This document shows positions 8,213-17,671 of a stretch of DNA of 64,000 nucleotides, in pieces. Source of the DNA: Emticicia agri (GTDB taxonomy: Bacteria; Bacteroidota; Bacteroidia; Cytophagales; Spirosomataceae). The translations under genes were made by a program, and so were the position numbers. The stretch is taken from positions 23,886 through 87,885 of the forward strand of contig NZ_SEWF01000026.1 in NCBI RefSeq assembly GCF_004168285.1, written 5' to 3'. Below the pieces are notes generated by a model. It was not told the DNA's origin. It did no database searches and worked only from the letters and a program-made list of their open reading frames with translations. How positions within the stretch are numbered: the first letter of the stretch is position 1; the number at the start of each line of letters is the position of its first letter.

Positions 8213-9001
8213 ATGAAAACCCTAATATTTATCCTTCTATGGCCATTACTGGTTGTTGCTCAGCATGAGAGAGAACCCTTATTCACTTCTTTTGATGGCA
8301 CAAAAATTCATTATGAAGTAACAGGTGAAGGTACGCCTGTGGTACTGCTTCATGGTTTTATGAGTAGTAGCAAATCATGGAAAAGAGGAGTGCTGATTCA
8401 GACATTGGCTGATAATGGCTTTAAAGTCATTAATGTTGACTTAAGAGGCAACGGGGTATCTGACAAACCTCATTCGTTAGCGGCCTATCAGGAAAATGCC
8501 GAGATAAAAGATGTAATGGCATTAATGAAGCATCTGGGCTTTAAAAAATACCATGTAGTAGGCTATTCAAGAGGCGCGATTCTGGTAGCCAAACAACTGA
8601 CCTTAGACAAACATATTATGAAAGCCGTAATTGGTGGGGCAGGAGTTGATTTTACAAATCCGAACTGGGAAAGAAGAAAGATGTTTGCCGAAGCCTTTTC
8701 GGGTAAGGCGCACTTGTATCCCGAAACTAAAGGAGCCATTGAAAGTGCCAGAAGAAATGGCGTAGATACATTAGTAATGGGTTATCTGCAAAAAGTACAA
8801 CCTACTACCCTGCCTTCTGAATTAGCCAAAGTTAAAAAGCCCGTACTTGTGATTTCAGGTGAACAGGATAGTGATAATGGTGATGTACCTGCCCTGGCAA
8901 AGATGATACCTCACTCTACTTTGAAAACCGTTCCGGGAAATCATGGGAATACTTCTATTTCAGAAGCATTTGCCAAGGAGATTGTGGCTTTTTTGAAATA
9001 A
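8213..9001 (+). CDS. Exported alpha/beta hydrolase
   Basis: 262 residues. A Sec signal peptide (MKTLIFILLWPLLVVAQ) points to export. The hydrolase fold is plain: the oxyanion motif LLHGFMSSS near residue 47, nucleophile elbow GYSRG near residue 122, an acid in SGEQDSDNGD and the catalytic His in PGNHGN near residue 244. It likely hydrolyses an ester or similar small substrate in the periplasm. The operon with the dehydrogenase suggests fatty-acyl or ester catabolism, which is inference. Confidence 0.88.
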   Translation: MKTLIFILLWPLLVVAQHEREPLFTSFDGTKIHYEVTGEGTPVVLLHGFMSSSKSWKRGVLIQTLADNGFKVINVDLRGNGVSDKPHSLAAYQENAEIKDVMALMKHLGFKKYHVVGYSRGAILVAKQLTLDKHIMKAVIGGAGVDFTNPNWERRKMFAEAFSGKAHLYPETKGAIESARRNGVDTLVMGYLQKVQPTTLPSELAKVKKPVLVISGEQDSDNGDVPALAKMIPHSTLKTVPGNHGNTSISEAFAKEIVAFLK

Positions 9002-9009
9002 AATATATC

Positions 9010-9026
9010 ACGATTTTTGAAATCGT
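9010..9026. repeat. Short palindrome ACGATTT-N3-AAATCGT
   Basis: A 7-bp perfect inverted repeat with a 3-base loop just after the hydrolase stop. The same two arms recur exactly at 18752-18768, and a degenerate copy (GATTT-GAG-AAATC) lies at 57161-57173. All are intergenic, and all may be short terminators or small dispersed palindromes. Confidence 0.5.
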
Positions 9027-9104
9027 AGTTTGTAGATAACCAGTAAAATAATTAGGCCTTAGCATACAAAACCATGACAAGTTGAAGAGTTGTGATACAA
9101 TTCA

Positions 9105-10310
9105 TCAAGCCACATCTAATATAATCCTGAACGTAGTTCCCTTATCAACCTGGGTTTCTTTTACATACAGTCTTCCGTCATGATAATTTTCGATGATGCG
9201 TCTGGCTAAGGTAAGCCCAAGCCCCCAGCCTCTCTTTTTAGTACTGAAACCCGGTTTGAATATTTTGCGCAGATTGGTCTGAGAAATCCCTTTACCTGTA
9301 TCTGTTACATCAATGGCTATTCTGTTTTTATTCAGAGGCAATAGCGATACAAATAATTCTCCCTTGCCAACCATCGCATCAACGGCATTCTTACAAAGGT
9401 TTTCTATCACCCATTCAAATAAATGCCGGTTTACTTCTACCATTGTATCATCTGGTATCTGACTTGCGAAATGCACTTTTACTTTGGTCGAAATTCTTCT
9501 TTCTAAATATTTTAGTGTCTGCTCTACCATTTCTGCAATTCTCTCCTTACTCATCTGCGGAATAGACCCTATATTCGAGAAACGGGTAGTAATGGTTTCC
9601 AGTCGCTTCACGTCTTTCTCCATTTCATCACCTATACTTGCATCAAATTCAGGGTTAGCTCTTAACACTTCTACCCATGCCATCAAGGCTGATATAGGCG
9701 TACCCAACTGGTGAGCCGTTTCTTTAGCTAAACCAACCCATACACGATTTTGCTCGGCTTTGCGTGATGAGCTATAAGCGATATAGGCCAAAGAACCAAA
9801 AATCAGAAAAGTGCCTATTAAAATATAAGGAAAATACCGCAATTGTTTGACTACTACCGAATTGCTATAATAAACATAGCCTTTATCTTTGCCAGCGACA
9901 AACTCAATTGGCGGATGCTCCTGTCCCATTTCTGCCACTATATTATATTTAAAATCCAGGAGTTCCTGCTCTGTCCACTTTCTGGTTTTATCTTCAAGCT
10001 CTGGTATATTCTGATGAGTTTTTGACGGTACGCCGTTGATGACCAATATCATCGGAACTGTTTCATTCGCCTCTAACATTTCCTGTACATAGGTATAATC
10101 GCATGAGCTATTGAGGCTCTGCTCAATGGTAAATCTAATCCCTTCTGCATAGAGTTTAGCATACTTTTTCTCACGGCCATCAAGCGTTTCACCCAGTTGA
10201 TTAAAATAATATAGAATACCTGTGCCTACCAGTAACAATATAATAATTGCAAAAAACCGCCAGCCCGTAATTTGCTCATATATATTTACAAACACCTCTC
10301 GTCGTGCCAT
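9105..10310 (-). CDS. Membrane sensor histidine kinase
   Basis: 401 residues. Two membrane helices (about 18-36 and 160-180) flank a periplasmic sensor region of about 120 residues with no recognised domain. The cytoplasmic part has a HisKA box with phospho-acceptor His200 (KETAHQLGTPISAL), and a HATPase domain with the N box (ENLCKNAVDAM), G1 (DTGKGI) and the G2 box GWGLGLTL. There is no HAMP or receiver domain, and no response-regulator gene is adjacent, so it is an orphan kinase here. The stimulus is unknown. Confidence 0.9.
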   Translation of the reverse strand: MARREVFVNIYEQITGWRFFAIIILLLVGTGILYYFNQLGETLDGREKKYAKLYAEGIRFTIEQSLNSSCDYTYVQEMLEANETVPMILVINGVPSKTHQNIPELEDKTRKWTEQELLDFKYNIVAEMGQEHPPIEFVAGKDKGYVYYSNSVVVKQLRYFPYILIGTFLIFGSLAYIAYSSSRKAEQNRVWVGLAKETAHQLGTPISALMAWVEVLRANPEFDASIGDEMEKDVKRLETITTRFSNIGSIPQMSKERIAEMVEQTLKYLERRISTKVKVHFASQIPDDTMVEVNRHLFEWVIENLCKNAVDAMVGKGELFVSLLPLNKNRIAIDVTDTGKGISQTNLRKIFKPGFSTKKRGWGLGLTLARRIIENYHDGRLYVKETQVDKGTTFRIILDVA

Positions 10311-10479
10311 GAAAAATTAGATTTTGAATAGTTTTAGGGATAAAGGTGTATCTTTTTTCTGAATATCCTTTATTCGTTTATAGATATTCCAACGAAAATT
10401 CATCAAATTAATTTTGCGCTTTTCTGATTACCAAAATTAGATAAACTTCGCTTAAAACGGGAATATTTTCATTTTTCAC

Positions 10480-10487
10480 TATTTTTG
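10480..10487 (+). promoter_or_regulatory. -7 element before rsmH
   Basis: TATTTTTG matches TAnnTTTG and lies 30 bases before the rsmH ATG. No convincing -33 TTTG was found. Confidence 0.4.
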
Positions 10488-10516
10488 CAATTATTATCGA
10501 TATTTAATTGCTTTAT

Positions 10517-11425
10517 ATGTCTGCCTACCATGTACCCGTTATGCTCAAACAATGCCTCGATGGCCTTAATATCAAGCCAGATGGCGTATATATAGATGTA
10601 ACATTTGGCGGTGGCGGACACTCAAGAGCCATTCTCGAACACCTTACGACAGGTAAACTCTATGGTTTCGACCAGGATGCCGATGCCAAAGCAGAATCTA
10701 AATTGATAGAGAATAAAAATTTCACCTTTATTGATGCCAATTTTCGTAATATCAGGCAATATCTGCGTTTATTTGGCGTAAAAAAAGTAGATGGGATTTT
10801 AGCCGATTTAGGTATATCATCTCATCAGATTGATACGCCTGAACGTGGCTTCTCTACCCGATTTGATGCAGAACTGGATATGCGTATGAATCAGAAAGCT
10901 GATATTACAGCTAAAAATATTGTTAATGAATATTCGGTTGAACAACTGCACAAAATTTTAGGCATGTATGGCGAAATACAAAATGCCCGTACAGCCGCCC
11001 AGGCCATCTATACTGCCCGATTGAATAAAAGCATAGATACTATCAAAGATTTGAAAGGTATATTGCAGAAGTTTACACCTCGTGGCAAAGAAAACAAATA
11101 CTTTGCACAGGTTTTTCAGGCTTTGCGCATTGAAGTCAATCAGGAAATGGCTGTTCTGGAAGAATTTTTGCAACAAACACCTGAGGTATTGGAAGAAGGC
11201 GGAAGACTGGTGGTAATGTCGTACCACTCACTGGAAGACCGACTGGTGAAGAACTTTATCAGAAGCGGGAAGTTTGGTGGAGAAGTAGAAAAAGATTTTT
11301 TCGGAAATGATTTAAAACCCTTAGAGGCCGTTAATAGAAAAGCAATTGAAGCCAGCGAACAAGAAAGACAACAAAACCCGAGAGCCAGAAGTGCTAAATT
11401 GCGAATAGCGGAGCGTATAAAATAA
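10517..11425 (+). CDS. rsmH: 16S rRNA (cytosine1402-N4)-methyltransferase RsmH
   Basis: 302 residues from the ATG at 10517 (MSAYHVPVML); an upstream TTG at 10508 is in frame but less likely. Diagnostic features are HVPVML at the start, the SAM-binding loop VTFGGGGHSRAIL, DLGISSHQIDTPERGFS and the C-terminal SYHSLEDRLVKNF. RsmH methylates N4 of C1402 in the ribosomal P site using SAM. In most bacteria rsmH opens the division and cell-wall (dcw) cluster, followed by ftsL and ftsI; here it is followed at once by a glycosyltransferase gene. Confidence 0.95.
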   Translation: MSAYHVPVMLKQCLDGLNIKPDGVYIDVTFGGGGHSRAILEHLTTGKLYGFDQDADAKAESKLIENKNFTFIDANFRNIRQYLRLFGVKKVDGILADLGISSHQIDTPERGFSTRFDAELDMRMNQKADITAKNIVNEYSVEQLHKILGMYGEIQNARTAAQAIYTARLNKSIDTIKDLKGILQKFTPRGKENKYFAQVFQALRIEVNQEMAVLEEFLQQTPEVLEEGGRLVVMSYHSLEDRLVKNFIRSGKFGGEVEKDFFGNDLKPLEAVNRKAIEASEQERQQNPRARSAKLRIAERIK

Positions 11426-11434
11426 GTGAATGAG

Positions 11435-12418
11435 ATGGTAAAAGTAAGTGTAATGGTTCTGACGTACAAGCACGAAAAATTTATTCGTAAAACGTTAGAT
11501 TCCATTCTTAGCCAGAAAGTTAATTTCAAGTTTGAGGTATTGGTTGGCGATGATGCTTCGCCTGATAATACGCAGGCTATTATTCGAGAGTATCATCAGA
11601 AATACCCTGATATAATTGTTCCTTTGCTTCATCAGGAAAACCTTGGTGGTTTCGGGAAAAATAATACGTTAGTTGCTTTAGAAGCAGCTAAAGGCCAGTA
11701 CATTGCTCCTATGGACGGCGACGACTACTGGACAGATGATAATAAGCTGCAAAAAATGGCTGACTTTCTGGATACTCACCCCGATTTTGTAGCCTGTTTT
11801 CATAATGCAGAGATTATTTTTGACGATGATTCTCACCCTAATCAATTCGTAAATCCGCCTGACCAGAAGGAAATAGTAACCGTAGAAGATTTTATCGGCG
11901 AAGATGAGGTGTGGTTTATTGCTACCTCAGCTATTCTGTTTCGTCATGGGGTTATTAATCATTACCCACAGTGGTTTCATGAGTCTAAGAGTGGCGATAT
12001 TCCCCGTTATATTTTGTTAGGTAAAGGCGGAGGCAAGTTTAAATACATGAATGAGGTAATGTCGGTTTATCGTAAAAACCGTAACAGTGGCATGAGCTTT
12101 ACTGATGGCTACGCCGATGCTGAATTTCTGAAAAACCGCATAGATATGTATAGAGGCATTGACAAAGAGCTAAACTACCGTTTTCATCAGACTCTCAATA
12201 AGAATGTTGCCCGTTATTATAGAATGATGCTTGATAGTAAGCAATATGTTGATAAATATTTCAAAAAAGTGTCTGCTGCTATTCAGTATCTCAGGTTAGG
12301 TAAACCTTCTTCTGCTACTACTAAAGAAATTATAAGAGAGTATATTTTCCCTAAATGGTTGAGCAGAACTTATAGTTTTTTTGCGCTCTTGCCGCATCGT
12401 ATCAAAAATAACACCTAA
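11435..12418 (+). CDS. Family 2 glycosyltransferase (first of a tandem pair)
   Basis: 327 residues from the ATG at 11435; a GTG at 11426 directly after the rsmH stop is an alternative. It has the GT-A fold of family GT2, with VSVMVLTYKHEKFI, the UDP-binding GDDASPDNT and the metal-binding DGDDYW near residue 97. There are no membrane segments, so it is cytoplasmic. It probably adds a sugar to a glycan precursor; donor and acceptor are unknown. It is clearly paralogous to the next gene (shared GDDAS, DGDDYWTD, PEIMGVYRK-type blocks), so the two arose by tandem duplication. Confidence 0.88.
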   Translation: MVKVSVMVLTYKHEKFIRKTLDSILSQKVNFKFEVLVGDDASPDNTQAIIREYHQKYPDIIVPLLHQENLGGFGKNNTLVALEAAKGQYIAPMDGDDYWTDDNKLQKMADFLDTHPDFVACFHNAEIIFDDDSHPNQFVNPPDQKEIVTVEDFIGEDEVWFIATSAILFRHGVINHYPQWFHESKSGDIPRYILLGKGGGKFKYMNEVMSVYRKNRNSGMSFTDGYADAEFLKNRIDMYRGIDKELNYRFHQTLNKNVARYYRMMLDSKQYVDKYFKKVSAAIQYLRLGKPSSATTKEIIREYIFPKWLSRTYSFFALLPHRIKNNT

Positions 12419-12429
12419 AATTACTCCAC

Positions 12430-13269
12430 ATGCCAGCTACTCATCCAAAAGTCAGTGTTTGTATTCCTACTTATAACCACGAACAATTTATCCGTCAGAC
12501 ATTAGATGGAATACTGATGCAAAAAACTGATTTCGAGATTGAGATTGTGATTGGCGATGATGCTTCTACCGATAATGCTCCTGCTATTATACGCCAATAT
12601 GTGGAACAATACCCGCATCTTTTCAATCCGTTTCTTCATCAGGAAAATCAGGGGCCGAAAGAACCGAGAGAATTTGCCGGACGTAACAATGTATTGATGA
12701 TTGTAAAGGCATGCAAAGGCGATTATGTAGCCATGTGTGAGGGCGATGATTACTGGACAGACCCGCTGAAATTACAAAAGCAATTTGATTTTATGGAGGC
12801 CAATAAAGATTATATGATTTGCCACCATAACATGAGAGTGATTTATGAAGATAAGTCTCCCGAACAGCTTTTTAATTTACCGGGACAGAAAATTCATTCA
12901 ACTATAGAGGATATTTTAGAAGACCGCTGGTTTATTGGTACTGCCAGTATTTTTTATCGCAATTTTTTCCGGGATCACGATTTTGCAGATTGGCACAGTA
13001 GAGCCGCCGCAGGAGACTGGGCGATGGTGATACAACTGGCAGCACAGGGTGATATTCATTATATACCTGAAATAATGGGTGTATATAGAAAACACCGTGA
13101 CGGTTTAAGTAATGTGCAGTCTGCTACCAATTTGTGGTTTCTGAAAAACCGTAAACAGATGTTTATGGATGTGAATAAATGGCTTGATTACAGATATGAC
13201 GCAACCGTTAAGGAAACTTTAAGGCGATACGATGAACAAATTGAAGCATACGAGCGTAATTTTTCCTAA
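12430..13269 (+). CDS. Family 2 glycosyltransferase (second of a tandem pair)
   Basis: 279 residues, GT-A fold: VSVCIPTYNHEQFI at the start, IGDDASTDNAP, and GDDYWTDPLKLQK near residue 115. It is soluble and cytoplasmic. It starts 11 bases after the preceding paralogue and is probably in the same transcript. The extra segment KEPREFAGRN near residue 75 is absent from the neighbour, so the pair has diverged, perhaps in donor or acceptor use. Confidence 0.88.
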   Translation: MPATHPKVSVCIPTYNHEQFIRQTLDGILMQKTDFEIEIVIGDDASTDNAPAIIRQYVEQYPHLFNPFLHQENQGPKEPREFAGRNNVLMIVKACKGDYVAMCEGDDYWTDPLKLQKQFDFMEANKDYMICHHNMRVIYEDKSPEQLFNLPGQKIHSTIEDILEDRWFIGTASIFYRNFFRDHDFADWHSRAAAGDWAMVIQLAAQGDIHYIPEIMGVYRKHRDGLSNVQSATNLWFLKNRKQMFMDVNKWLDYRYDATVKETLRRYDEQIEAYERNFS

Positions 13270-13329
13270 TTTTGCCACACAACCGAATTTTTAAGTAGAT
13301 GTCCTCAATAGCTATCAGAGGTTTATTGT

Positions 13330-14247
13330 ATGAAAATTACCATTGTTACTCCACTTTTTAATGACTGGGATTGTTTGTATCAGCTCATCGAACAGATTCG
13401 ATTAGTACTGGCACCTACCAAATACCACAATTACAGCATATTAGTGGTTGACGACTGCTCAAGCCTCGAAGTGGAGAAAGATAAACTAAAAGGACACCCC
13501 GTTGAAATTTTACATCTGAACAAAAACCTCGGTCACCAGAAAGCTATTGCCATCGGTCTGTCTTACCTGAATGCCCATTCTGACAATGATTTTTTTGTAG
13601 TGATGGACAGCGACGGAGAAGATAAACCGGAGCATTTACCTATTCTGCTTGAAGAAGCGTCTGCTAATGGTGGGAAAGAAATTGTTTTTGCCCGCCGAAC
13701 CAAACGAAAAGAGAGTTTCCTTTTCAAGATTTTCTACAAGATTTACAAATACGCTTTTATTTTCCTGACCGGAAAGGTGATAAATTTTGGTAATTTTTCG
13801 GTGATTCCTAAGAAACTGTTAGATAAAGTTACCCACGTTTCCGACATCTGGAATCATTATCCGGGGGGTATTATCCGTTCAAGGCTTTTGTATAAATCAG
13901 TAGGCTTAGAACGAGGCGAGCGATACACCGGTAAATCCAAAATGAATTATACCTCTCTGGTAATACATGGGCTAAGTGCCATAGCAGTTTATATTGATAC
14001 CGTCTCTGTTCGTCTGTTAATTGCTATTTCATCGCTCAGTTTAGTAGCCATTGTAGGCATTATTATTGTTTTTATTTATAGCAGCTATTTTCCCAGTTGG
14101 GCGGTATTAATCATTTTCGGGATTCTGATGCAGGCCTTTCTGAGCGCTTTAATACTGGTTTTTACAGTACTCTCCTATCGGGTAAATTTTAATTTTCTTC
14201 CGGCAGCACATTTTCAGGATTATGTCGAATCAGTTGAGAAATTTTAA
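13330..14247 (+). CDS. GtrB/DPM1-like polyprenyl-phosphate glycosyltransferase
   Basis: 305 residues: an N-terminal GT2 domain (VVDDCSS near residue 42, VMDSDGEDKPEH near 95) and two C-terminal membrane helices (about 230-253 and 258-283). This architecture is shared by GtrB, ArnC and DPM1, which transfer a sugar from a nucleotide donor to a polyprenyl phosphate on the cytoplasmic side. A -7-like TAATTTTG overlaps the stop of the previous gene. A GtrA-like flippase candidate is encoded at 25076-25609. Confidence 0.85.
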   Translation: MKITIVTPLFNDWDCLYQLIEQIRLVLAPTKYHNYSILVVDDCSSLEVEKDKLKGHPVEILHLNKNLGHQKAIAIGLSYLNAHSDNDFFVVMDSDGEDKPEHLPILLEEASANGGKEIVFARRTKRKESFLFKIFYKIYKYAFIFLTGKVINFGNFSVIPKKLLDKVTHVSDIWNHYPGGIIRSRLLYKSVGLERGERYTGKSKMNYTSLVIHGLSAIAVYIDTVSVRLLIAISSLSLVAIVGIIIVFIYSSYFPSWAVLIIFGILMQAFLSALILVFTVLSYRVNFNFLPAAHFQDYVESVEKF

Positions 14248-14304
14248 ATGGGCATAACTCCGGAATTAATCACACAAATCATTGAATTTTTGAATGAAAA
14301 ATAA
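14248..14304 (+). CDS. Possible 18-residue coupling ORF
   Basis: An ATG directly after the preceding stop opens an 18-codon frame (MGITPELITQII, then EFLNEK) that ends inside the next gene, overlapping its ATG at 14294. It may only couple translation between the flanking genes. There is no other support. Confidence 0.2.
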   Translation: MGITPELITQIIEFLNEK

Positions 14305-16105
14305 AGCAGGTATATACTTTCTGATTTTAGCACCAATTATCGCATTTTATGTTTTTGTTGAAAGAAATGCGTTTAACATTGGCTGGAATGACGACTGGCA
14401 CGGCATAGAGGGTTTTTTAGCCAGTTGGATGCAACAAACCACTTTTGGCGAAAAACTGACACTTCTGTTTTCGCAGATGTGCGAGCATCGCATTATTTAT
14501 GTGAGACTAAGTACCCTACTTTGTTATAACCTTTTCGGCGAAGTCAATTATAAGATATTGATGCTGATGGGGGTTTCTTATCTGCTCATTCTGCCTTTTG
14601 TTTTTTATCGTTTACTGAAAGAGATTAATGTAGGGTTAGCTTACTTGGTGCCTATCATCTTTATTATTTTTAATACCCAGCCTATTGAGAATATATTCTG
14701 GGCTATTACTTCTTTACAGCCTAATACCGTAATTATTTTCGGGCTCTGGGGTTTTGGGCTGCTATTATTCAATAAAAAAGCGTGGGCTTTTTATATGGCT
14801 AATTTTCTGTTTTTTCTGGCTATGTTTACCAATGGCAATGGTATGTTCTCATTTTTAGCTGCCATTCCTCTGGTTTTATATGCTCGTACTAAAAGTGAGA
14901 AAATACAGTATCTAATAATTGTAGTATTTAGTTTTTGGTTGTATTTCCACGATTTCCAGAAACCGGGCATCCGGCCTGATGTGATGGTTAATATCACCCA
15001 ATTCCCACATATTATCTTAGGCGATTTCTTTGCTTTCTTCGGTTCACCTATTGATAGTACTGTTCAGATTTATGATATTACGGTTAAACACGTAGTAGCT
15101 ATTGTAGTGGGTCTGGTCATGATTGGCTGGTTGGCGGTGCTATTGTTTACTTTTCTGTATTATCGTTTCTGGTCGAAAGCAAAAAAGAATATGCACAACT
15201 GGTTTTATCGATTGTATGATAAACTGTTAAAATATCCCAAATTCAATCTCTATTTGTTGGCGGCTTTTCTGTTTGTGGGTTTAAGTGGGGCTGCTTTTTC
15301 AGTGTCAAGAGCCAGTCAGGGATTAGAACAAGCCTTTGCCAGCCGTTATAAAACTGTATCAATTATTCTGTTCATTGTACTGTATCTAAGTTCTTTCAAT
15401 ATTCTTCCTGTCAGCCAGTGGAAAAAATATCTGCAGATTTCGATTATAGTAACCTTGCTATTCAATCTCTTTTCTTATTATGAGAGTTGGGACGATGTAG
15501 AGAATCGCCGTCGTTTCTTTGGCACAACCATTCTGAACTGGAAAAACAACGGCCGATACTATTATTATGCCTTTCCTGATTCCCGTAATCCTGACGACCA
15601 CGCGCCTATTACACAATACCAGCGATTGCCTATTCCACCTTTGAATTATGCAGGTTTTGTGCCGGGTATCATGAAATATGTGAATGATATACTCTGGGTT
15701 AGTCGGGTACATTTCAAAAACTATACTCCCCCGGCTGAAATCGATGTAATGCACAAAGCCTTATACGAAAATCAGGTGGCCAATACAGGCAATGAAACGG
15801 TGAAGATAACTGATGGCTCTAATACCTTCCGTATAGAAATGGAGAACGTTTTTGTGCCATTCGGCACCCGTTATGATGGTTACTATGCCATTTTTACCAA
15901 CGAAAAAAATCGTGTGGCTTTTCCTTTAGAAACGCAGGCCAATAAATTTACGACATTTCTGGGTACGCAACGGTTTTATAACAATAGGATTGATGTGATA
16001 GTAGCCAAGCCCGAAATACCAAGCGGACAATTCAGTATGAAAATCGGAAAATTAGAAAATAACCAGTTTAAAGTCATTAAGGAACAAACAATTAACATTC
16101 AATAA
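14294..16105 (+). CDS. Polytopic membrane protein, candidate GT-C glycosyltransferase
   Basis: 603 residues. The first 420 hold about ten hydrophobic segments. The first loop contains the acidic pair NDDW near residue 35, in the position where GT-C enzymes carry catalytic Asp/Glu residues. The last 180 residues are a soluble, probably periplasmic domain. GT-C enzymes take sugars from polyprenyl phosphates and transfer them outside the cytoplasmic membrane, which fits the GtrB-like neighbours. No exact family is recognised, so the role is inferred from topology and context. Confidence 0.7.
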   Translation: MKNKAGIYFLILAPIIAFYVFVERNAFNIGWNDDWHGIEGFLASWMQQTTFGEKLTLLFSQMCEHRIIYVRLSTLLCYNLFGEVNYKILMLMGVSYLLILPFVFYRLLKEINVGLAYLVPIIFIIFNTQPIENIFWAITSLQPNTVIIFGLWGFGLLLFNKKAWAFYMANFLFFLAMFTNGNGMFSFLAAIPLVLYARTKSEKIQYLIIVVFSFWLYFHDFQKPGIRPDVMVNITQFPHIILGDFFAFFGSPIDSTVQIYDITVKHVVAIVVGLVMIGWLAVLLFTFLYYRFWSKAKKNMHNWFYRLYDKLLKYPKFNLYLLAAFLFVGLSGAAFSVSRASQGLEQAFASRYKTVSIILFIVLYLSSFNILPVSQWKKYLQISIIVTLLFNLFSYYESWDDVENRRRFFGTTILNWKNNGRYYYYAFPDSRNPDDHAPITQYQRLPIPPLNYAGFVPGIMKYVNDILWVSRVHFKNYTPPAEIDVMHKALYENQVANTGNETVKITDGSNTFRIEMENVFVPFGTRYDGYYAIFTNEKNRVAFPLETQANKFTTFLGTQRFYNNRIDVIVAKPEIPSGQFSMKIGKLENNQFKVIKEQTINIQ

Positions 16106-16129
16106 ACAAACTACATAATAGCTTTCAAC

Positions 16130-17479
16130 ATGAAATTAAATATAATAGGTGGTGGAATGACTGGACTGGCAGCGGCCTATATAGCAGCCAAGCAAGGGAT
16201 TAAAGTAACCGTGGTTGAGGGGAGCGATAAGTTTGGCGGATTATTGAACACTTTTGAAATTGGCGGCAACCAGTTGGAATATTATTACCATCACTTTTTT
16301 ACGCAAGATGCCGAATTACGCTGGCTATTGAATGATTTAGGCATTGCTGATAAAGCCTTTTATAAGAAAACAACCATGGGGGTTTTCAGAAATGGCAAAA
16401 TATATGACTTTAATTCTCCGATGGATTTGCTGAAATTTAAGCCTGTTGGATTTATCGGGAAAATACGTTTTGGTTTAACCAGTATTTTTTTAGGGAAATT
16501 TGCTAAATGGCGTGAAAATGAAGAAATATCTACGTTAGACTGGTTTTATAGATGGGCAGGCAAAGACATAACTGATGCACTCTGGAAACCTATGCTCAAT
16601 ATCAAGTTTGGCCCTTATGCCCATCAGGTACCTTTGTCGTGGATGATTGGTCGTATGGCGCAACGGTTGGGTTCTCGTAAAGAAGGCGATGAAAGTTTAG
16701 GCTATATACAAGGAAGCTGGAAAACGCTGATAGATACCTTATTGAAGAGATTGGAAGAAATGGGCGTAGAACTCATTAAAAACGAACAGGTAGAAGAATT
16801 CAGAATTGAGAATAACGAAATAAAAGGCATTAAGACCAAAAACTTGGAGCTTGGTGGCAATGGTGATAAATTCTTGCTGACCATTCCATCTATTTATTTT
16901 GACAAGATTAAAAACTCTCCGCTTGATGCCAATGGTATCGAATACTTTGGGGCAGTATGTACGATTCTGGAATTAAAAAAATCATTCAGTCATATTTACT
17001 GGATGAACGTAGCCGACCAGGGCTTCCCGTTTGGTGGCGTAATTGAACATACCAATTTTATACCGAAGGAGCAGTACAATGGCTCGCACATTGTGTATTT
17101 ATCCCGCTACTTTGCCATGAGCGAAGATCTGGCAAAAATGAGTAATGATGAAATCAGAGCCTTAATGATTCCGCCATTGAAGCGCATCAACCCTGAGTTT
17201 TCGGAAGATTGGATTAAAAATGTGTATATCTTCAAAACTAATACGGCTGCCACCGTTTGTGATCTGAATTTTTCGGAGAAAGTACCGGCCTGTGAAACGT
17301 CAACCAAAAATTTGTATATAGCCAATATGGCACATATCTACCCTGACGAACGTAGTACCAATAACTCTATCAGAGTAGCTGCTGAGGCATGCAAAGTAAT
17401 GGGTGTAAACAGTGATTTTGTTCCTTATGGAGCTTCACTTTCAGGAAAGATTGGATTTGGAAACAATTCTGAAAAATAA
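16130..17479 (+). CDS. FAD-dependent oxidoreductase, UDP-galactopyranose-mutase/protoporphyrinogen-oxidase-like
   Basis: 449 residues. The N-terminal Rossmann motif IIGGGMTGLAAAYIAAKQG binds FAD, followed by VVEGSDKFGG, and the C-terminal FAD contact is in IYPDERSTNNSIR. The overall plan matches the amine-oxidase/UGM superfamily often labelled protoporphyrinogen oxidase-like in glycan clusters. There are no haem genes nearby; the neighbours are glycosyltransferases, so modification of a sugar or lipid-linked intermediate is more likely than haem synthesis. It is the last gene of the run before a terminator. Confidence 0.8.
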   Translation: MKLNIIGGGMTGLAAAYIAAKQGIKVTVVEGSDKFGGLLNTFEIGGNQLEYYYHHFFTQDAELRWLLNDLGIADKAFYKKTTMGVFRNGKIYDFNSPMDLLKFKPVGFIGKIRFGLTSIFLGKFAKWRENEEISTLDWFYRWAGKDITDALWKPMLNIKFGPYAHQVPLSWMIGRMAQRLGSRKEGDESLGYIQGSWKTLIDTLLKRLEEMGVELIKNEQVEEFRIENNEIKGIKTKNLELGGNGDKFLLTIPSIYFDKIKNSPLDANGIEYFGAVCTILELKKSFSHIYWMNVADQGFPFGGVIEHTNFIPKEQYNGSHIVYLSRYFAMSEDLAKMSNDEIRALMIPPLKRINPEFSEDWIKNVYIFKTNTAATVCDLNFSEKVPACETSTKNLYIANMAHIYPDERSTNNSIRVAAEACKVMGVNSDFVPYGASLSGKIGFGNNSEK

Positions 17480-17551
17480 TACGATAATTTTTCAAGCATA
17501 AAACTTTTTGGTGTTGATAAGCGTTTCTACATCATACACGTTTTTCAAAGG

Positions 17552-17586
17552 AAAGTCTTGCTTCGATAAAAAAGCAGGACTTTTTT
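17552..17586 (+). terminator. Rho-independent terminator of the glycan operon
   Basis: AAAGTCTTGCTT and AAGCAGGACTTT form a 12-bp stem (one G-U pair) with an 8-base loop, ending in TTTTTT, 73 bases after the oxidoreductase stop. Confidence 0.8.
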
Positions 17587-17604
17587 GTTGCTATCTTTTT
17601 CTTC

Positions 17605-17638
17605 TTTGCCCTTTTGTGTTTCAAATACCCTATCTTTG
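17605..17638 (+). promoter_or_regulatory. Bacteroidota-type promoter
   Basis: TTTG (17605-17608), 22-base spacer, TATCTTTG (17631-17638). It drives the glycosyltransferase at 17672. Confidence 0.55.
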
Positions 17639-17671
17639 CGGACTAAACATTCGCACTAAGCCCTTGTTATA

